A stretch of DNA of 64,000 bases from Parapristionchus giblindavisi. Taxonomy: Eukaryota; Nematoda; Chromadorea; Rhabditida; Diplogasteridae. Location of the stretch: NCBI GenBank assembly GCA_943737045.1, contig CALSFV010000001.1, positions 1,826,001 through 1,890,000 of the forward strand, written 5' to 3'. Made by a program: the position numbers and the translations under genes. Below the pieces are notes generated by a model that saw nothing but the letters and a program-made list of their open reading frames with translations, was not told where the DNA came from and ran no database searches. This document shows positions 33,725 to 44,756 of the stretch, one piece after another (position 1 is the first letter of the stretch; the number at the start of each line of letters is the position of its first letter).

Positions 33725-35587
33725 TAACAAAAACGCAGTTTACTATATTTATACCAGTTTCTTTTTGTTCTGCAAAAAATAATTTCTATCATCATGTATA
33801 ATATATTAATAATAGTTTCTTTTTGTTCTGCAAAAAATTAATTCTATCGTTATGTATTTTTTTCCGACCAGATAAGCGTTTCTATGTATTATAAAATATT
33901 TCCGAATATTAAACATGTTGTTCGAAGAATATTGTATTGCATCATTGTAGTGATCATTTGAGAGTCTTTGAATAGTAAACTGGAATTAGATTCTACAGAC
34001 TGTATGCAAGAAGTAAGAATGTGTGAATAAGAACTAAAAGAAATCGATTATTTTGATTAAATTGAGTATTTTTATATTATTATATTATATATTGATTATA
34101 GTATATTGATCATTTGATTATATTGATTGATTATATTGATTATTATTTTATTATTTATATTTTGAGGTTCATTTCTGTCACACTTGATTCCATTTCTTGT
34201 TCACAATCAGATCGGCATTCTTAATAAATGGGCAACATAATCAATAACTTCGGTACACGAAAAACACACAATGAGGAAATAGTTGATAGGATGTTCAAAA
34301 TGCCAAAAAAATGGGGTTAACCCTAATTAGGGGGAGGGGAGGGGTGGCCAGAAACTGAAGAAGTGCGGCGAGCTCATTAGGTGAAGTACCGCTCGCCTTT
34401 TCTTCACGACTTCAGTCGCATTGTTCATTCAATGTATTTATTACCAGCTTGTATTACCATTCAAATAGCAGTGTTCGATTTTCAAGAAAATTGAAGATTC
34501 AAGATTTTGAAATTGATCCTATTGTTCATGATCATGACATGACATGTAGATTGACATTATCTGTTAATTGGACTCTATCATTTCAAGATTTTGCACTCTT
34601 GCTTGGCGGGCCAACCCTAGTTCACACTAGAGAGGGGTACACTCCCTTTAACAATCATTGTTTGATTTACATTTCTTTACATTTAATAACTTTATCGAGA
34701 TCAACTATGCGATGGGTCACCGGATCTCTAGTGACATGATATGGTTCTTTGTTTCTTGCAATGTTCGTAAAGCCTGGTCCGACTTTCTGATTATTGGAAC
34801 ATAGCAATACACGGTCACTCATATCTGGCAAGTCTCATGTTGTGCTCGTTGAACCCGGGGTCAAGATCAATAAGGAGTACACTACATCATGATGGTTCTC
34901 AAGAATGGTACACTACCCACTTCAAAAAATCCACTGGAGCAATTTCACTTGTTGAAAAAATATATACAAAGGTTTAAACGTGAGAATGTCATGAAAGAGC
35001 AATTGTGTTACTTTGATCTCATGATATGATGTCCTATTATATTGGCTCCTGCAATATCATCAAAGTGTTACATCATTTAAAAAAACACTTTGTTCAGCAC
35101 TTTTTTTGTTATATGAAAGTTAGAAATAATATTTATTGATAATGATTCATTAAATGTAATATTCCCACTAAACATCGTGTTTTCATTTTTCGAAGTTTTA
35201 ATTTACCGCTGTGTTGGAAAACGCCGTGTATGCTATCTTGAACTTGCTTCTTTTCAAAACAGGATTAAGTTCTTTCTTGGACTTTGAATTGCAGTAGAAT
35301 ATTGTGCACGATATGTTACAATAAAGTGGTGTAAATGTACCTGACAGATGTACCCGCAGAGCAGAGACTACATCCTCCGATGTTATTTACCCATTCCCTT
35401 CGTAGTTTGTAGCTACGTTCTATCACACCCTCATTCTCTTCTATCTCTTTCGCTCACTCCTCTCTTTCCTATCTATTCCTTCCTTTCTCATACTATTTTC
35501 CTACACACTCATTGATCTTTGTTTCTTTCTTGTGATTCATTTGATCTTTTTCTCATCATTTTGAATTTCGTTTATAAATCGGTCATT
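33725..35587. other. Intergenic stretch, no supported gene
   Basis: AT-rich. An open frame of 96 codons at 34449-34739 has no motif. The last 200 bp before the dehydrogenase gene are pyrimidine-rich (35400-35590), as in many nematode promoters or trans-splice outrons. Confidence 0.5.
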
Positions 35588-35595
35588 CTTTTTCA
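35588..35595 (+). promoter_or_regulatory. Likely spliced-leader acceptor
   Basis: CTTTTTCAG lies 14 bp before the start codon of the dehydrogenase gene with no exon upstream. Nematode trans-splice acceptors have this consensus. Similar acceptors sit just before the start codons of the UGT genes at 2355, 7784 and 17382. Confidence 0.55.
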
Positions 35596-35609
35596 GTCAT
35601 TAATCAACA

Positions 35610-38485
35610 ATGTCTCATCGTCCATTATCCGGTCAAATCGCCATTGTCACTGGAGCTTCCAGAGGTTTCATCCATACATATTAATTACCTAATCTCTTCG
35701 ATAGCTGATCTTTGATCTATTGTTTTATATTATTCAGTCTAGGGTTGTTCATATATTATGCTATTAATGATGATAAAGATATAGTCAATTAAGGTATTGG
35801 ACAAGGGATCGCATTACAATTGGGTGAGGCTGGAGCAACTGTATACATAACAGGTAGAAAGCCTGGACAATCTGAGGGTGGACAGAAGGGAATACCTTCA
35901 TTGGAACAAACTGCTAAAGGTTTGATACTTTATCTCCCATTTAGAAAGGAAAAAATGAAGATAAGAGTGAACAGATTGTGTAATGAAGTTCTTCTTCGTA
36001 TTATACATTGTAGTGAATCTTATGCTGTTCATATCGCTCCAATGTAAATATTGTTTTAGTACGCTATCATCTTATCTTAAAACATACCAACGCTCCGCTC
36101 TGGCAAGGCTCTCTAGCTTTCTAAGAGAAAGACGTAGGCTAGAGAGATCTTCTTTGTCTTCCAGAGCTTTGCCTGAGTGGAGAGTAAATTTATCTCAATT
36201 TGTGCCTTTTAAGTGCCACCCCAAGCTAATTTTAAACTCTCCACTCTGACCGCATTCTCTCGCTTTCTTTGTCTACGAGAGAGTATTGCCAATGCGGAGA
36301 ATAAAATTAGGTTGAGGCGTGCCTTTAATTGTTCTAACTGTGCTTTCTTAAAATGCTGTCAATCAGTAGTGATGATATACGAGTTAAAAGTGTAATTTCC
36401 AGAAATAACAGAACGTGGTGGAAAGGGAATTCCTGTTTATGTAGATCATGGAGATATGGAGCAGGTAATATAACATTTTTAATTATTTCTTTATTTGCTT
36501 ATTAATTAATTAATTAATTTATAAATTTATTTATTTATTTATTTATTTACTTATTTATTTACTTATTTATTCATTTATTACATACATTATAGGTCAAAGA
36601 ATTCTTCGAGAAGATCGATAAAGAGAATAATGGACAATTAGACATTCTTGTCAATAATGCGTATGCCGCAGTGAAGGTTGTTAACTATTTCAAGTGGGTT
36701 ATGAAGTCATCATCAGAATGTCTTAGGCTATCTTTGATGAGAATGGACGACATAAGAAGTTCTACGAAGCTGAGCCTGAATTCTGGGATTTGGTATGTCA
36801 ATTTTTTTATTTTGAGAATTTACTACATATTTTTTCACTATTGTATGAGGCGATTCTGAATAATGCTGACTGTTGGTAGTGATAGCTCAACAACCTAGAA
36901 AATGGAACAAAAATAATATATTTACTGTATACTCACGCTAAAATCTCTTAGAGATAGGTTGTCTAACTGTACTAATAGAGAAAGGTTAGCTTACTCCAAA
37001 CTAGAGTTGGCAATAACGCACTATTCATTGCGGGCCCGCAGAGCGGTGTAATTCATTGCGGGCCCGCAAACTCGAATGGTGCGGTGTAAAATCATTGCGG
37101 GCCCGCAAAGTCCTTTTCCTCTCCGAGAGAATGAAGAGAGAAGGAAGAGGAGAGGAAAATGACTTTGCGGGCCCGCAATACCATTGCGGGCCCGCAATGA
37201 TTTTACACCGCACCATTCGAAATTGCGGGACGAAATGATTTCACACCGCATTGCGGGCCCGCAATCACTAGCAATGAAAAGCCAATTTCTTTGCGGGCCC
37301 GCAACGTCCGAATTGCCAACTCTACTCCAAACCCTCTCAAAAGACACGTTAGATAGTGCTCTCTCGTAGTAGCGCGGCCTGGAGTTAGCTAACTAAGTTA
37401 TCTTAAATATGTGAGAACGTTTTTCAAATTGGCGCATCTTATTGTTAGATAATCTATGGCTCAAATATGTGAGAACTTGCAATCAGTGTAGCAAATAGTA
37501 ATGCATCGACATTATAGGTAAACAACGTCGGCCTTCGCAATCATTATTTCTGTTCTGTTTATGCATCTCGTATCATGGTGAAGAATGGAAAAGGACTTAT
37601 CGTCAATGTATCATCATTTGGTGGACTATCGTAAGGACTAAACAATATTTGATCTTTGATCTTTACCTATCAATGATCTACTGTTAGATATCTCTTCAAT
37701 GTTGCCTATGGTGTTGGTAAACAAGCACTCGATAGAATGTCTGCCGATATGGCTGTTGAGCTCAAGGTAATCTTATCAGTTGATCTTTGATCTTTGATCT
37801 TTGATCTTTATAGCCCAGCGGAATCACATGTGTATCCCTGTGGCCTGGAGCAGTTCGAACTCAATTGATTATGGAAGCTTTGGAGGATGAGCAGTATGCT
37901 CAGACTAGTGTAAGTCCTCCATATCGTTATATTATTATATTATGTATATTTTATCTACTTGTAAAGCATCCAACGATACATATAATTAAAATGTGTAGTA
38001 TGGAAAATTGGGGGAGGGGACTGACAACATGTGAGAAAAGGAGGATAAAAAGTACGACAAACAAGAATATTCCATATATCATTAATAGAATCTCTACTGT
38101 TCTAGGCCGGAAAGATGTTTGCAGAGGGAGAAACGATTGAATATCCCGGAAAGGCAGTAGTTGCATTGGCAACAGATAAGAGAGTACGGTAGACATCTAC
38201 TGATTGATTAATACTAATCGATATTGTTCAGTCAATTCTGAAGACTGGACGAATTCTAGCGACTTCAGACTTGGGAGATGAATACGGATTCGTGGATATT
38301 GACGGTATTCCATCTATTCATTGATATAACTTTATCATTCATCATTTCTAGGTCGTCATCCCAACAATATTCGCTCAGTTTCTGTTCTGCTGAAGCGTTA
38401 TGGATGGACAAAAACATCAGAATATGTTCCTTCATGGTTTAAAATCCCCGGATGGCTGATAACTGCCTCTGTTAGTAAACTATAA
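35610..38485 (+). CDS. Short-chain dehydrogenase/reductase, DHRS1 type
   Basis: Eleven exons (35610-35664, 35794-35919, 36403-36464, 36593-36676, 36727-36792, 37518-37630, 37688-37766, 37814-37909, 38106-38183, 38232-38304, 38352-38485) join in frame to 321 codons, the usual size for DHRS1 (about 313). The Rossmann motif is TGASRGIGQG, followed by ITGRKP; then LDILVNNAYA, LIVNVSSFGG with the catalytic Ser, and the Y-x-x-x-K active site in YGVGKQALDRMS; SLWPGAVRTQL follows. The acidic exon GRHKKFYEAEPEFWDL fits the DHRS1 insert. These NAD(P)H-dependent enzymes reduce carbonyls and steroids, usually at ER membranes. All splice sites are GT-AG and no break is seen. Intron 5 contains a GC-rich palindrome cluster; two short introns are mostly TTTGATC repeats. 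Confidence 0.93.
36080..36328. repeat. P1 MITE (36209-36328) next to a diverged relative
   Basis: 36209-36328 begins TTAAGTGCCACCCCAAGCTA and ends GCGTGCCTTTAA. The preceding 36080-36205 has similar CTCTCTAGC/GCTAGAGAG arms and may be an older copy. Both lie in intron 2 of the dehydrogenase gene. Confidence 0.7.
36505..36590. repeat. (ATTT)n-like microsatellite
   Basis: Runs of TTAA then TTTA tetranucleotides ending close to the acceptor of exon 4 of the dehydrogenase gene. Confidence 0.9.
37012..37326. repeat. Inverted-repeat element packed with TTGCGGGCCCGCAA palindromes
   Basis: The ends AGAGTTGGCAATAACG and AATTGCCAACTCT are inverted. Inside, the self-complementary 14-mer TTGCGGGCCCGCAA occurs six times, plus one copy with its last base changed and one broken copy (near 37027, 37056, 37095, 37164, 37182, 37222, 37248 and 37290). 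The two halves also mirror each other. It lies in intron 5 of the dehydrogenase gene. Confidence 0.85.
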
Positions 38486-39050
38486 CATGGAGTAGTCTCA
38501 ATCTGTTTATAAATATTCATTATCGCATGTATCATCAAAAATCATCAAAAATCATCAAAAATCACGAATAAAGATATTTTCACTAACTGATGTCTTTAAT
38601 ATTTGCGAAGCATCATAATTGCACAAACATATTATTAAAACGGTATGATTATACACTTTTACGCACTCTAAATGCGCCTACACATTCGATTCATTTTCGC
38701 CTACTGCGCTCTCTCATTTTCGCTTACTCTCTTATCTGCACTCTCTTATTATCGTGTACTTTCCAATAAAAAAAACTGTAGGTCCGTCGAAGCTATTTGA
38801 GAAAATGAAATAGTTTAAATATTCCCCTCTAATCTCCCTATCCACAGCAATCATCATCTTTCTAATTGTAAGAGAACATTTTCTGATGTATCTTAGATTG
38901 AAACGCAACAATGAATTTTTTATGATCTTGTTTTTGTCATTCAGATATGCAAAATTTTCGTAGTTCAAAGGTAATATTTGATAAGTGAGTTCAGAGACAG
39001 TCACAATGGAATAAATACTCCCTAATTACTCAATGTCTTGATCGGATTGG
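38486..39050. other. Intergenic stretch, no supported gene
   Basis: Includes a short ATCATCAAAA tandem at 38532-38562 and an AATAAA-type poly(A) signal at 38566 for the dehydrogenase gene. Confidence 0.5.
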
Positions 39051-39290
39051 TGATACATGACCTCATAGTGTAGTGGTAAGTGTCGCTTGTTATAAGCCGG
39101 CGCACCTAGGTTCGAATCCCCTTGATCCTAGCAAAAGTGGGGCCAGTCAATGACGAATTGTGCAGGGGTCCTGAAATCGGCCGAGATGTGTGCTGATGAT
39201 GGATGGTGGAATGGACAATCGGTGTTCATCGATCCATCTATCAGAAACAGAGCACCTACCGAGACTACTTTTGTGTAATCATTTAGCTTA
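39051..39290 (+). mobile_element. tRNA-derived SINE, copy 1
   Basis: The head CATAGTGTAGTGGTAAGTG (A box) and CTAGGTTCGAATCCCC (B box) is followed by an unrelated body containing GGTCCTGAAATCGGCCGAGA and TGATGGATGGTGGAATGGAC. A near-identical copy lies in the opposite direction at 40690-40935. Confidence 0.75.
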
Positions 39291-39317
39291 GTTTTGTTCA
39301 CAGAAAGTAGAGTGTTT

Positions 39318-39664
39318 TTAAAGATGGAGGCCCTCGAATGTTGATGCAAATGCATAGCATTCTATTATGCAAGGGACAAGTGATATGCAAGAAATTAGAA
39401 CGACTATTCATCAATCCCGTAGCGCAGTGGTAAAAATTCTCACTAGTAAGCGTAACGTCGCGGGTTCGAGAACTATTGCTGAACTTTCCAATTTTCAAAA
39501 TTTCGCGCCTTTGCCTGTACATCAAGCATGATTATTTCATGATTCTTGCGATCAATAATCTGAATTAGCATAAAATAATTTATGTATGGTATGTAGAATA
39601 ACTTTTGCTATCTTTCTGTCTTCACAGTTTGTTCACGAAAATATTCGACGGACTCCACCTTTAA
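39318..39664 (+). mobile_element. TTAA-ended MITE with an internal tRNA-like core (family T1)
   Basis: TTAAAGATGGAGGCCCTCGAA at the left, ATTCGACGGACTCCACCTTTAA at the right. The core has GTAGCGCAGTGGTAAAAATT and CGCGGGTTCGAGAACTATTG, then TTCAAAATTTCGCGCCTTTG. Same layout as 30034-30381. Confidence 0.82.
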
Positions 39665-39875
39665 AGGAGAGTATTTTCGTGAATGTTTTGAAAGGATTTG
39701 TAGTGGTGTATATAGAGATTTATACGACATGAGAAAATCAGGTTTTCCTTTCATGAAGTATTCAAATCAATTCGACTCACACATTGGTTGGTTCAAGTCC
39801 ATTTGCATAATATCATTGCAAAAAGATTTACAATCCTTATACAACTAATTTAAATGCAAGAAATGAAGTTGACTT

Positions 39876-42800
39876 TTATAAAGAATATTTACAACGCACT
39901 ATTGTGAGTGTTTTGATCATGATAATGAGTGGAACAGATACGAACAAAGCCAGGAATAGAACAACGTCTACATTATTATATTCAATCATATTCATATCAT
40001 AAGATTGTGGTCGAAGAGCGGCAGATGGACCGAATTCCGCTGCGAATTCGACATATTTGATCAAAAGCTCTCTGGAAGTGAACGGTTTCTTGGCCAGCTT
40101 CTGGGCAATTCGCTTTGCGTTCCTCCGATATCTACAAGCGCCAATTATTCCCGACCTTGGTCATCATAGATACTTACATTTTATTCTGTAAAACTTCTCT
40201 TATTGCAGAAATTAATATATCTGAATTGGAGAGATCGAATTTGTTCAGTACCTGTAATTGGGATTTCAGATTTGAGTTTATCCAAAACGTACTTTTCCCA
40301 ATCCATTGTGCTCCATCATACCAGCGTTTCGTGGTTGGTCGCCGAATATGGGGATAAATATTCCTAAAATTTAAAATAAAAAAATACAAAGCACCTTTTT
40401 TTGAAAATACCGGGCACTCCTCTGAACGCCGTTTCCTGCGTTGATCCCATTCCTCCATGGGTGATGAAGACATGCAAGCGATCATCACCTAAATGACAGT
40501 CACTAACAATTTTAGTCTGTAAATTTCATTTTTATGAAATGTAATGTTGCTGAAGTAAACAAACTTTGCATGTAAACAGTACTGTGTGATCGCTTGCTAT
40601 GAATAAAAGTACGCTATTGTGCGTATAAAATGTACTTGCATAAGAAAATGACACTATGCTCTAAGGAACGGAAGTCGCTCAAAGGCTAGATTATAAATGA
40701 TTAATCAAAGTAGTCTCGGTAGGTGCTCTGTTTCTGATAGATGGATCGATGGACACCGATTGTCCATTCCACCATCCACCATCAGCACACATCTCGGCCG
40801 ATTTCAGGACCCCTGCACAATTCGTCATTGATTCACCTCACTTTTGCTAGGATCAAGGGGATTCGAATCTAGGTGTGCCGGCTTATAACAAGCGACACTT
40901 ACCACTACACTATGAGGTCATGTACCACCCATGATATCGAGATAGTATTACTTAATTAGAAGTTGTCTATTCCATTCTGATTTGCTCAACTCACTTAACA
41001 AATCGTTTTGCGGTGTCCAATTTGTCATAACAAGATTGTTCAGCTTTTTCTTCGACTCAATCGCGAAATGGCTTTCGGGTTGCTCATACTTCCAAATGAA
41101 AGTGACTTCAGGGAAGGCTGCGATTGCCTGGAAAGGTATGATCCATAGATAGGGAACGATATATTTTAAAGGGACGGTATCCCGTGGAGAATTATAAGTT
41201 CAAATTCACGGGAGATCCCCATACGGAAAAGTCGAACTAGAGCATTTCAAAGAAATCAGCAAAAATCACGACCCGATCTGGTATTCGAACCCTTCGGGTA
41301 CGGTGAAAGAAAGTGCCCTATACCACTTGGCCAACTAGAGATGTTATCGCTTTGTTGGAAAGTGATATATGTATCTATCCAAGATGGGACATATTTAGCA
41401 TACACTGCATCAATATGTGATTTGCATCAAATATCGATGCTCCATCCAAGCTCCAGCGTGAAAATCAATCGCGCATTCCTTAAACTACAGTATGATAGTT
41501 CGTCAATTCGTGGTGGGACAAAATTTCACTTTCGAAAATTTTCGGAATTTCTATCAATACATTTATGGGAAACTCTCCCTTTAAAGAAGGGATGCGAGAA
41601 GGGAGTCAATATTTTCTCTATTACTATAACAAACAAATTCATTAAAGATCATCTTTTTATTAATTAATTACCTCCACAAGCGAAGCCTTCACTGGCTCAG
41701 GTAAGTAAATACTCTTCACGAGGGAACCAAAAGAGATTAGAATGTTTTTGCTTCGTCTTGAAAGAATTTCATTCCAGAACTGAAAGAAATTATTTAATAA
41801 TATGAACTCTGTCAACAGTCAGTATGATCAACCCCGTTCCAACAAAAAAAACTTACTTCATTTAGCGGCTGTGGTGGCTTTGCCGTAATCGCCGGAATAT
41901 TTATTATTCTATGGTGGGTTGGAGTCGCAAAGTCGATCAAAGGTTCAGAGTTGAGAAATGTAAAAGCCGCGTATGAGCTGATCTTCTGCAAATAAAATTC
42001 TTCTCAATGCGATCGATTTTGTGCTACCTCTATACTTGGGAAATCTTGACCGTATTTTTCTCTGAATTCGGCTTCTATCTGTAATTACTAATTATGTGAA
42101 TGATTAAAGCACATCGCTAGCTAATATGAAACCGTCCGCTCTGGCAACACACTCTCGCTTTGTTTGTATACGATAGAGTATTGCCAGTGCGGAGAGTAAA
42201 ATTAGCTTGGGGTGTTCCTTTAAATATCATTAAAATGACTTCCGCAAATATTAGCAAGTTAAATCTCGGAGGTGCATACCAAGTATCGCATTGGGTAGTA
42301 GCTCTGGTGTACAAGATAGTTGCCGTAGATGTTCCACAATCGTGCCCAGATTGAATGGATATCGAGAAAACTGAAATACGAACCTGAAATTATATTTTTT
42401 AATAATATTTCATATTATCATTAAAGGGAGCGTAACCTCACTCAATGGTCTCTTCGACGCGCAATGCTCTCTCGTTGTTAGAGAAGAGAAAAATAGTGTG
42501 CGCAATGAAGAGACCATTGAGTGAGGTAACGCTCCCTTTAACAAGTAAGTTAATGAAATCCTCTTACTTGGATTGTAACTGAGCGAAAGCGGGATGCCAA
42601 ATTCTTCGTACATTTGTGCGAAAGAATTGGAAGCACTCGATGTAATCAGAGCTTTCGGTTCGACCACATGCGAGAGGCCTATAATTTGTGAAATAATTTT
42701 TATAAACAGATTTTAATTTTAGTATTTGTCTATTTTTGAATGTAATCTATCTAGACTTATTAAAGGGAGCGTTACCTCTCTCAATGGTCTCTTAATCGCG

Positions 42801-44633
42801 CACACTATTTCTCTGTTCTCTAACAACTAGAATGCATTGCGCATCGAAGAGACCATTGAGAGAGATTATGCTCCCTTTAAACCAAGTTAGAGTATACAAT
42901 AAGACCAATCAGATTCTGTAGTATTGAAACTACCATACCAACTCCACAGACATCAAAACTCTCCACAATCATAACATCATATTTCTCCTCTTTCAATCTA
43001 TCAAGCAACGCTGGCTCATTAATGACTCCTCTGCATTGAGCAGCGAAGAGTTGTCCGAAAGGGATACTGATCTGGAAAAAATAATTTAGCGTTAGCGTTT
43101 AAAGAAACTCAGTGTCAACGACCACCAAGTAATTTTGCGTAAACTGCGTACAAGGAAATACTATGGTGATCAAGAGAACGTGGTTAAGCTCTGTTAAAAT
43201 CGCGCTCAGGTTGATGGAAACAGTGATCATTTTATCACTCAAAGTTTACAAGCAAGAGAACGTATAAAGAATGCCACTGAGAGGAATTAAAGATGGAGGC
43301 CCTCGAATGTCTATGCAAATACGTAATGTATCATTTGTGCAAGGGATAAGTGATATGCAAGCAATTATTGTTGCCAGTCATCTATCCCTTGGTGTAGTGG
43401 TAAATGTGCTGTCTAGTTAGCGCAACGTCGCGGGTTCGAAACCTATTGCCGAACTTTCTTATTTTCAAAATTTCGCGCCTTTGCCTGTACATCAAGCATG
43501 ATTCATTTGAACTCTTTCTCAACGGAGATAAGGGCTCAAGATACATCATTAGAATGCTCTCGTCATGCCGGTTCGAACTGTCATACTCGCTAGTGGCGCA
43601 ACCGTCTCTATCAAAATTTTCAGTTGACGAGCTTTTGGAAAATTTACAAAACAAATGAAGTAGACAGCCATCATCGTCATCGAATTCTGCCCCAGGAGTC
43701 CAATTTTCATACCTCTCGCTCAACCATGGACCGAGAACGGCTTGAAAACGTGATCTTACCGTAATCCCGCCCAGGCGTTGCGGGACCACTGAGGCCAAAA
43801 TTACTAGGCACATCTTCATCAGCGAGGTTTATAACCCCTATACACAAGTTTTGAGGGTATCAAAATTTTTGGCCTGTGCCAACCATTGTTCGACTCTTAC
43901 GCAAAAATGAAATATGAAGTAATCCTTGCCTCATGCATATGAAACGGATCAAATATATTGGTGGAGAAGAAATCTGCCATGTGAGAGTTCGTCATTGATA
44001 TGATCTCCTTAGTTCTTTTCGTCTGTTCGATGATGATCTTATGTGACTTCCTAGTCACATCATCGATTGACGGATCACATACGGAAACCAGAGAGGTCTG
44101 TGAAATTTTTTAAACATTTTGTAAAATTTATAAAAAAATGTTATAACGACAAATGTTAAACTGGCTCTATAAAAATGGATCAAAATTTAGTTAAAAATAT
44201 CCCATCCCTGGCCAACTCACACAAAAATACATAGATACAGTACAATCAAAACATTGAGAGTATAATGTAATGTAAATACAAATATATTTGTCAAATGCCG
44301 ATTAAAATTCAATAAGTTATGAAGAATATTTTTCCCTTTGAAGTAATACTCCAAGCTTTTTTGAAACTCTTCGCTTTGACCATACTCTCTCGCTTTCTCT
44401 GTCTACCAGAGAGCATTGCCAATGCGGAGAGCACAATTAGCTTGGGGTGTCCCTTTAAATGGTGTTACAGTACTCACGACATTGTGTCCAGCGTCCACTA
44501 GAATATCAGCGATGTTACCCATGAAACTGCTGTGAGAGTGTCCATATCTCACGTTGTATACGAGAATCTTATAGCCTTCATTTGTGCACAGCAAAGACGT
44601 CGCCAGGAACAGAAGCATCGTTATCAGGTGCAT
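39876..44633 (-). CDS. UDP-glucuronosyltransferase, canonical motifs
   Basis: Signal peptide MHLITMLLFLATSLLC, then YKILVYNVRYGHSHSSFMG with the catalytic His. I prefer the ATG at 44633; an in-frame ATG at 44669 would put charged residues before the signal. Exons near 44633-44478, 44100-43920, 43072-42950, 42680-42567, 42372-42268, 42080-42037, 41985-41865, 41780-41670, 41130-40985, 40490-40411, 40366-40293, 40250-40175 and 40131-39876. Motifs: WTPQNDLL, FITHGGMGSTQE, FGDQPRNAGMMEHN, tail EFGPSAALRPQSYD, membrane helix and a basic end. ER enzyme conjugating small lipophilic compounds. Its introns hold a SINE, a tRNA-like MITE, two P2 and two P1 palindromes, yet all exons stay open. Confidence 0.88.
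40690..40935 (-). mobile_element. tRNA-derived SINE, copy 2 (inside a UGT intron)
   Basis: The reverse complement matches 39051-39290 over the whole head and body with few changes. It lies between two exons of the UGT gene in the same direction as that gene. Confidence 0.75.
41166..41584 (-). mobile_element. TTAA-ended MITE with an internal tRNA-like core (family T3)
   Basis: TTAAAGGGACGGTATC at the left and GAAACTCTCCCTTTAA at the right are inverted ends with TTAA borders. On the minus strand it carries AGTTGGCCAAGTGGTATAGG (A box-like) and GAAGGGTTCGAATACCAG (B box). The tRNA-like part differs from families T1 and T2. It lies in a UGT intron. Confidence 0.75.
42110..42228. repeat. 120-bp palindromic MITE, family P1
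   Basis: CAACACACTCTCGCTTTGTT and TTAGCTTGGGGTGTTCCTTTAA; the left border is decayed. UGT intron. Confidence 0.75.
42421..42541. repeat. 120-bp palindromic MITE, family P2 (best copy)
   Basis: Begins TTAAAGGGAGCGTAACCTCA and ends TGAGGTAACGCTCCCTTTAA, an almost perfect inverted repeat with TTAA borders around a CTCTCTCGTTGTTAGAGAAG centre. Other copies: 42760-42880, 48265-48385 and a relic at 23222-23325. Confidence 0.88.
42760..42880. repeat. 120-bp palindromic MITE, family P2
   Basis: TTAAAGGGAGCGTTACCTCT at one end and AGAGATTATGCTCCCTTTAA at the other, 219 bp after the previous P2 copy. Both are in introns of the same UGT gene. Confidence 0.85.
43287..43508 (+). mobile_element. TTAA-type tRNA-like MITE (family T1), 3'-truncated
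   Basis: Starts TTAAAGATGGAGGCCCTCGAA, contains TGGTGTAGTGGTAAATGTGC, GCGGGTTCGAAACCTATTGC and TTTCGCGCCTTTGCCTGTAC, then matches end near CATGATTCATTT. The right half of the element is missing. Confidence 0.75.
44340..44458. repeat. 120-bp palindromic MITE, family P1
   Basis: AATACTCCAAGCTTTTTTGA and CACAATTAGCTTGGGGTGTC with CCTTTAA at the right border; just inside intron 1 of the UGT gene. Confidence 0.75.
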
Positions 44634-44756
44634 TCTAAACTCTAAAGATTCTCTGAACGAAGCAAACATTGAATAAACGACAAGAGGGAGCTAAAGGAGT
44701 GTGAAGCCTATAGATTTATTATGAAATAGAGGGAATTTAAGCACTGTTAGGACGAA

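Noticed and set aside
34449..34739. 96-codon open frame
   Set aside because: No domain, signal peptide or splice context; such lengths occur by chance here.
39057..39125. tRNA gene candidate
   Set aside because: Head of a SINE present twice with the same unrelated body; no clean cloverleaf.
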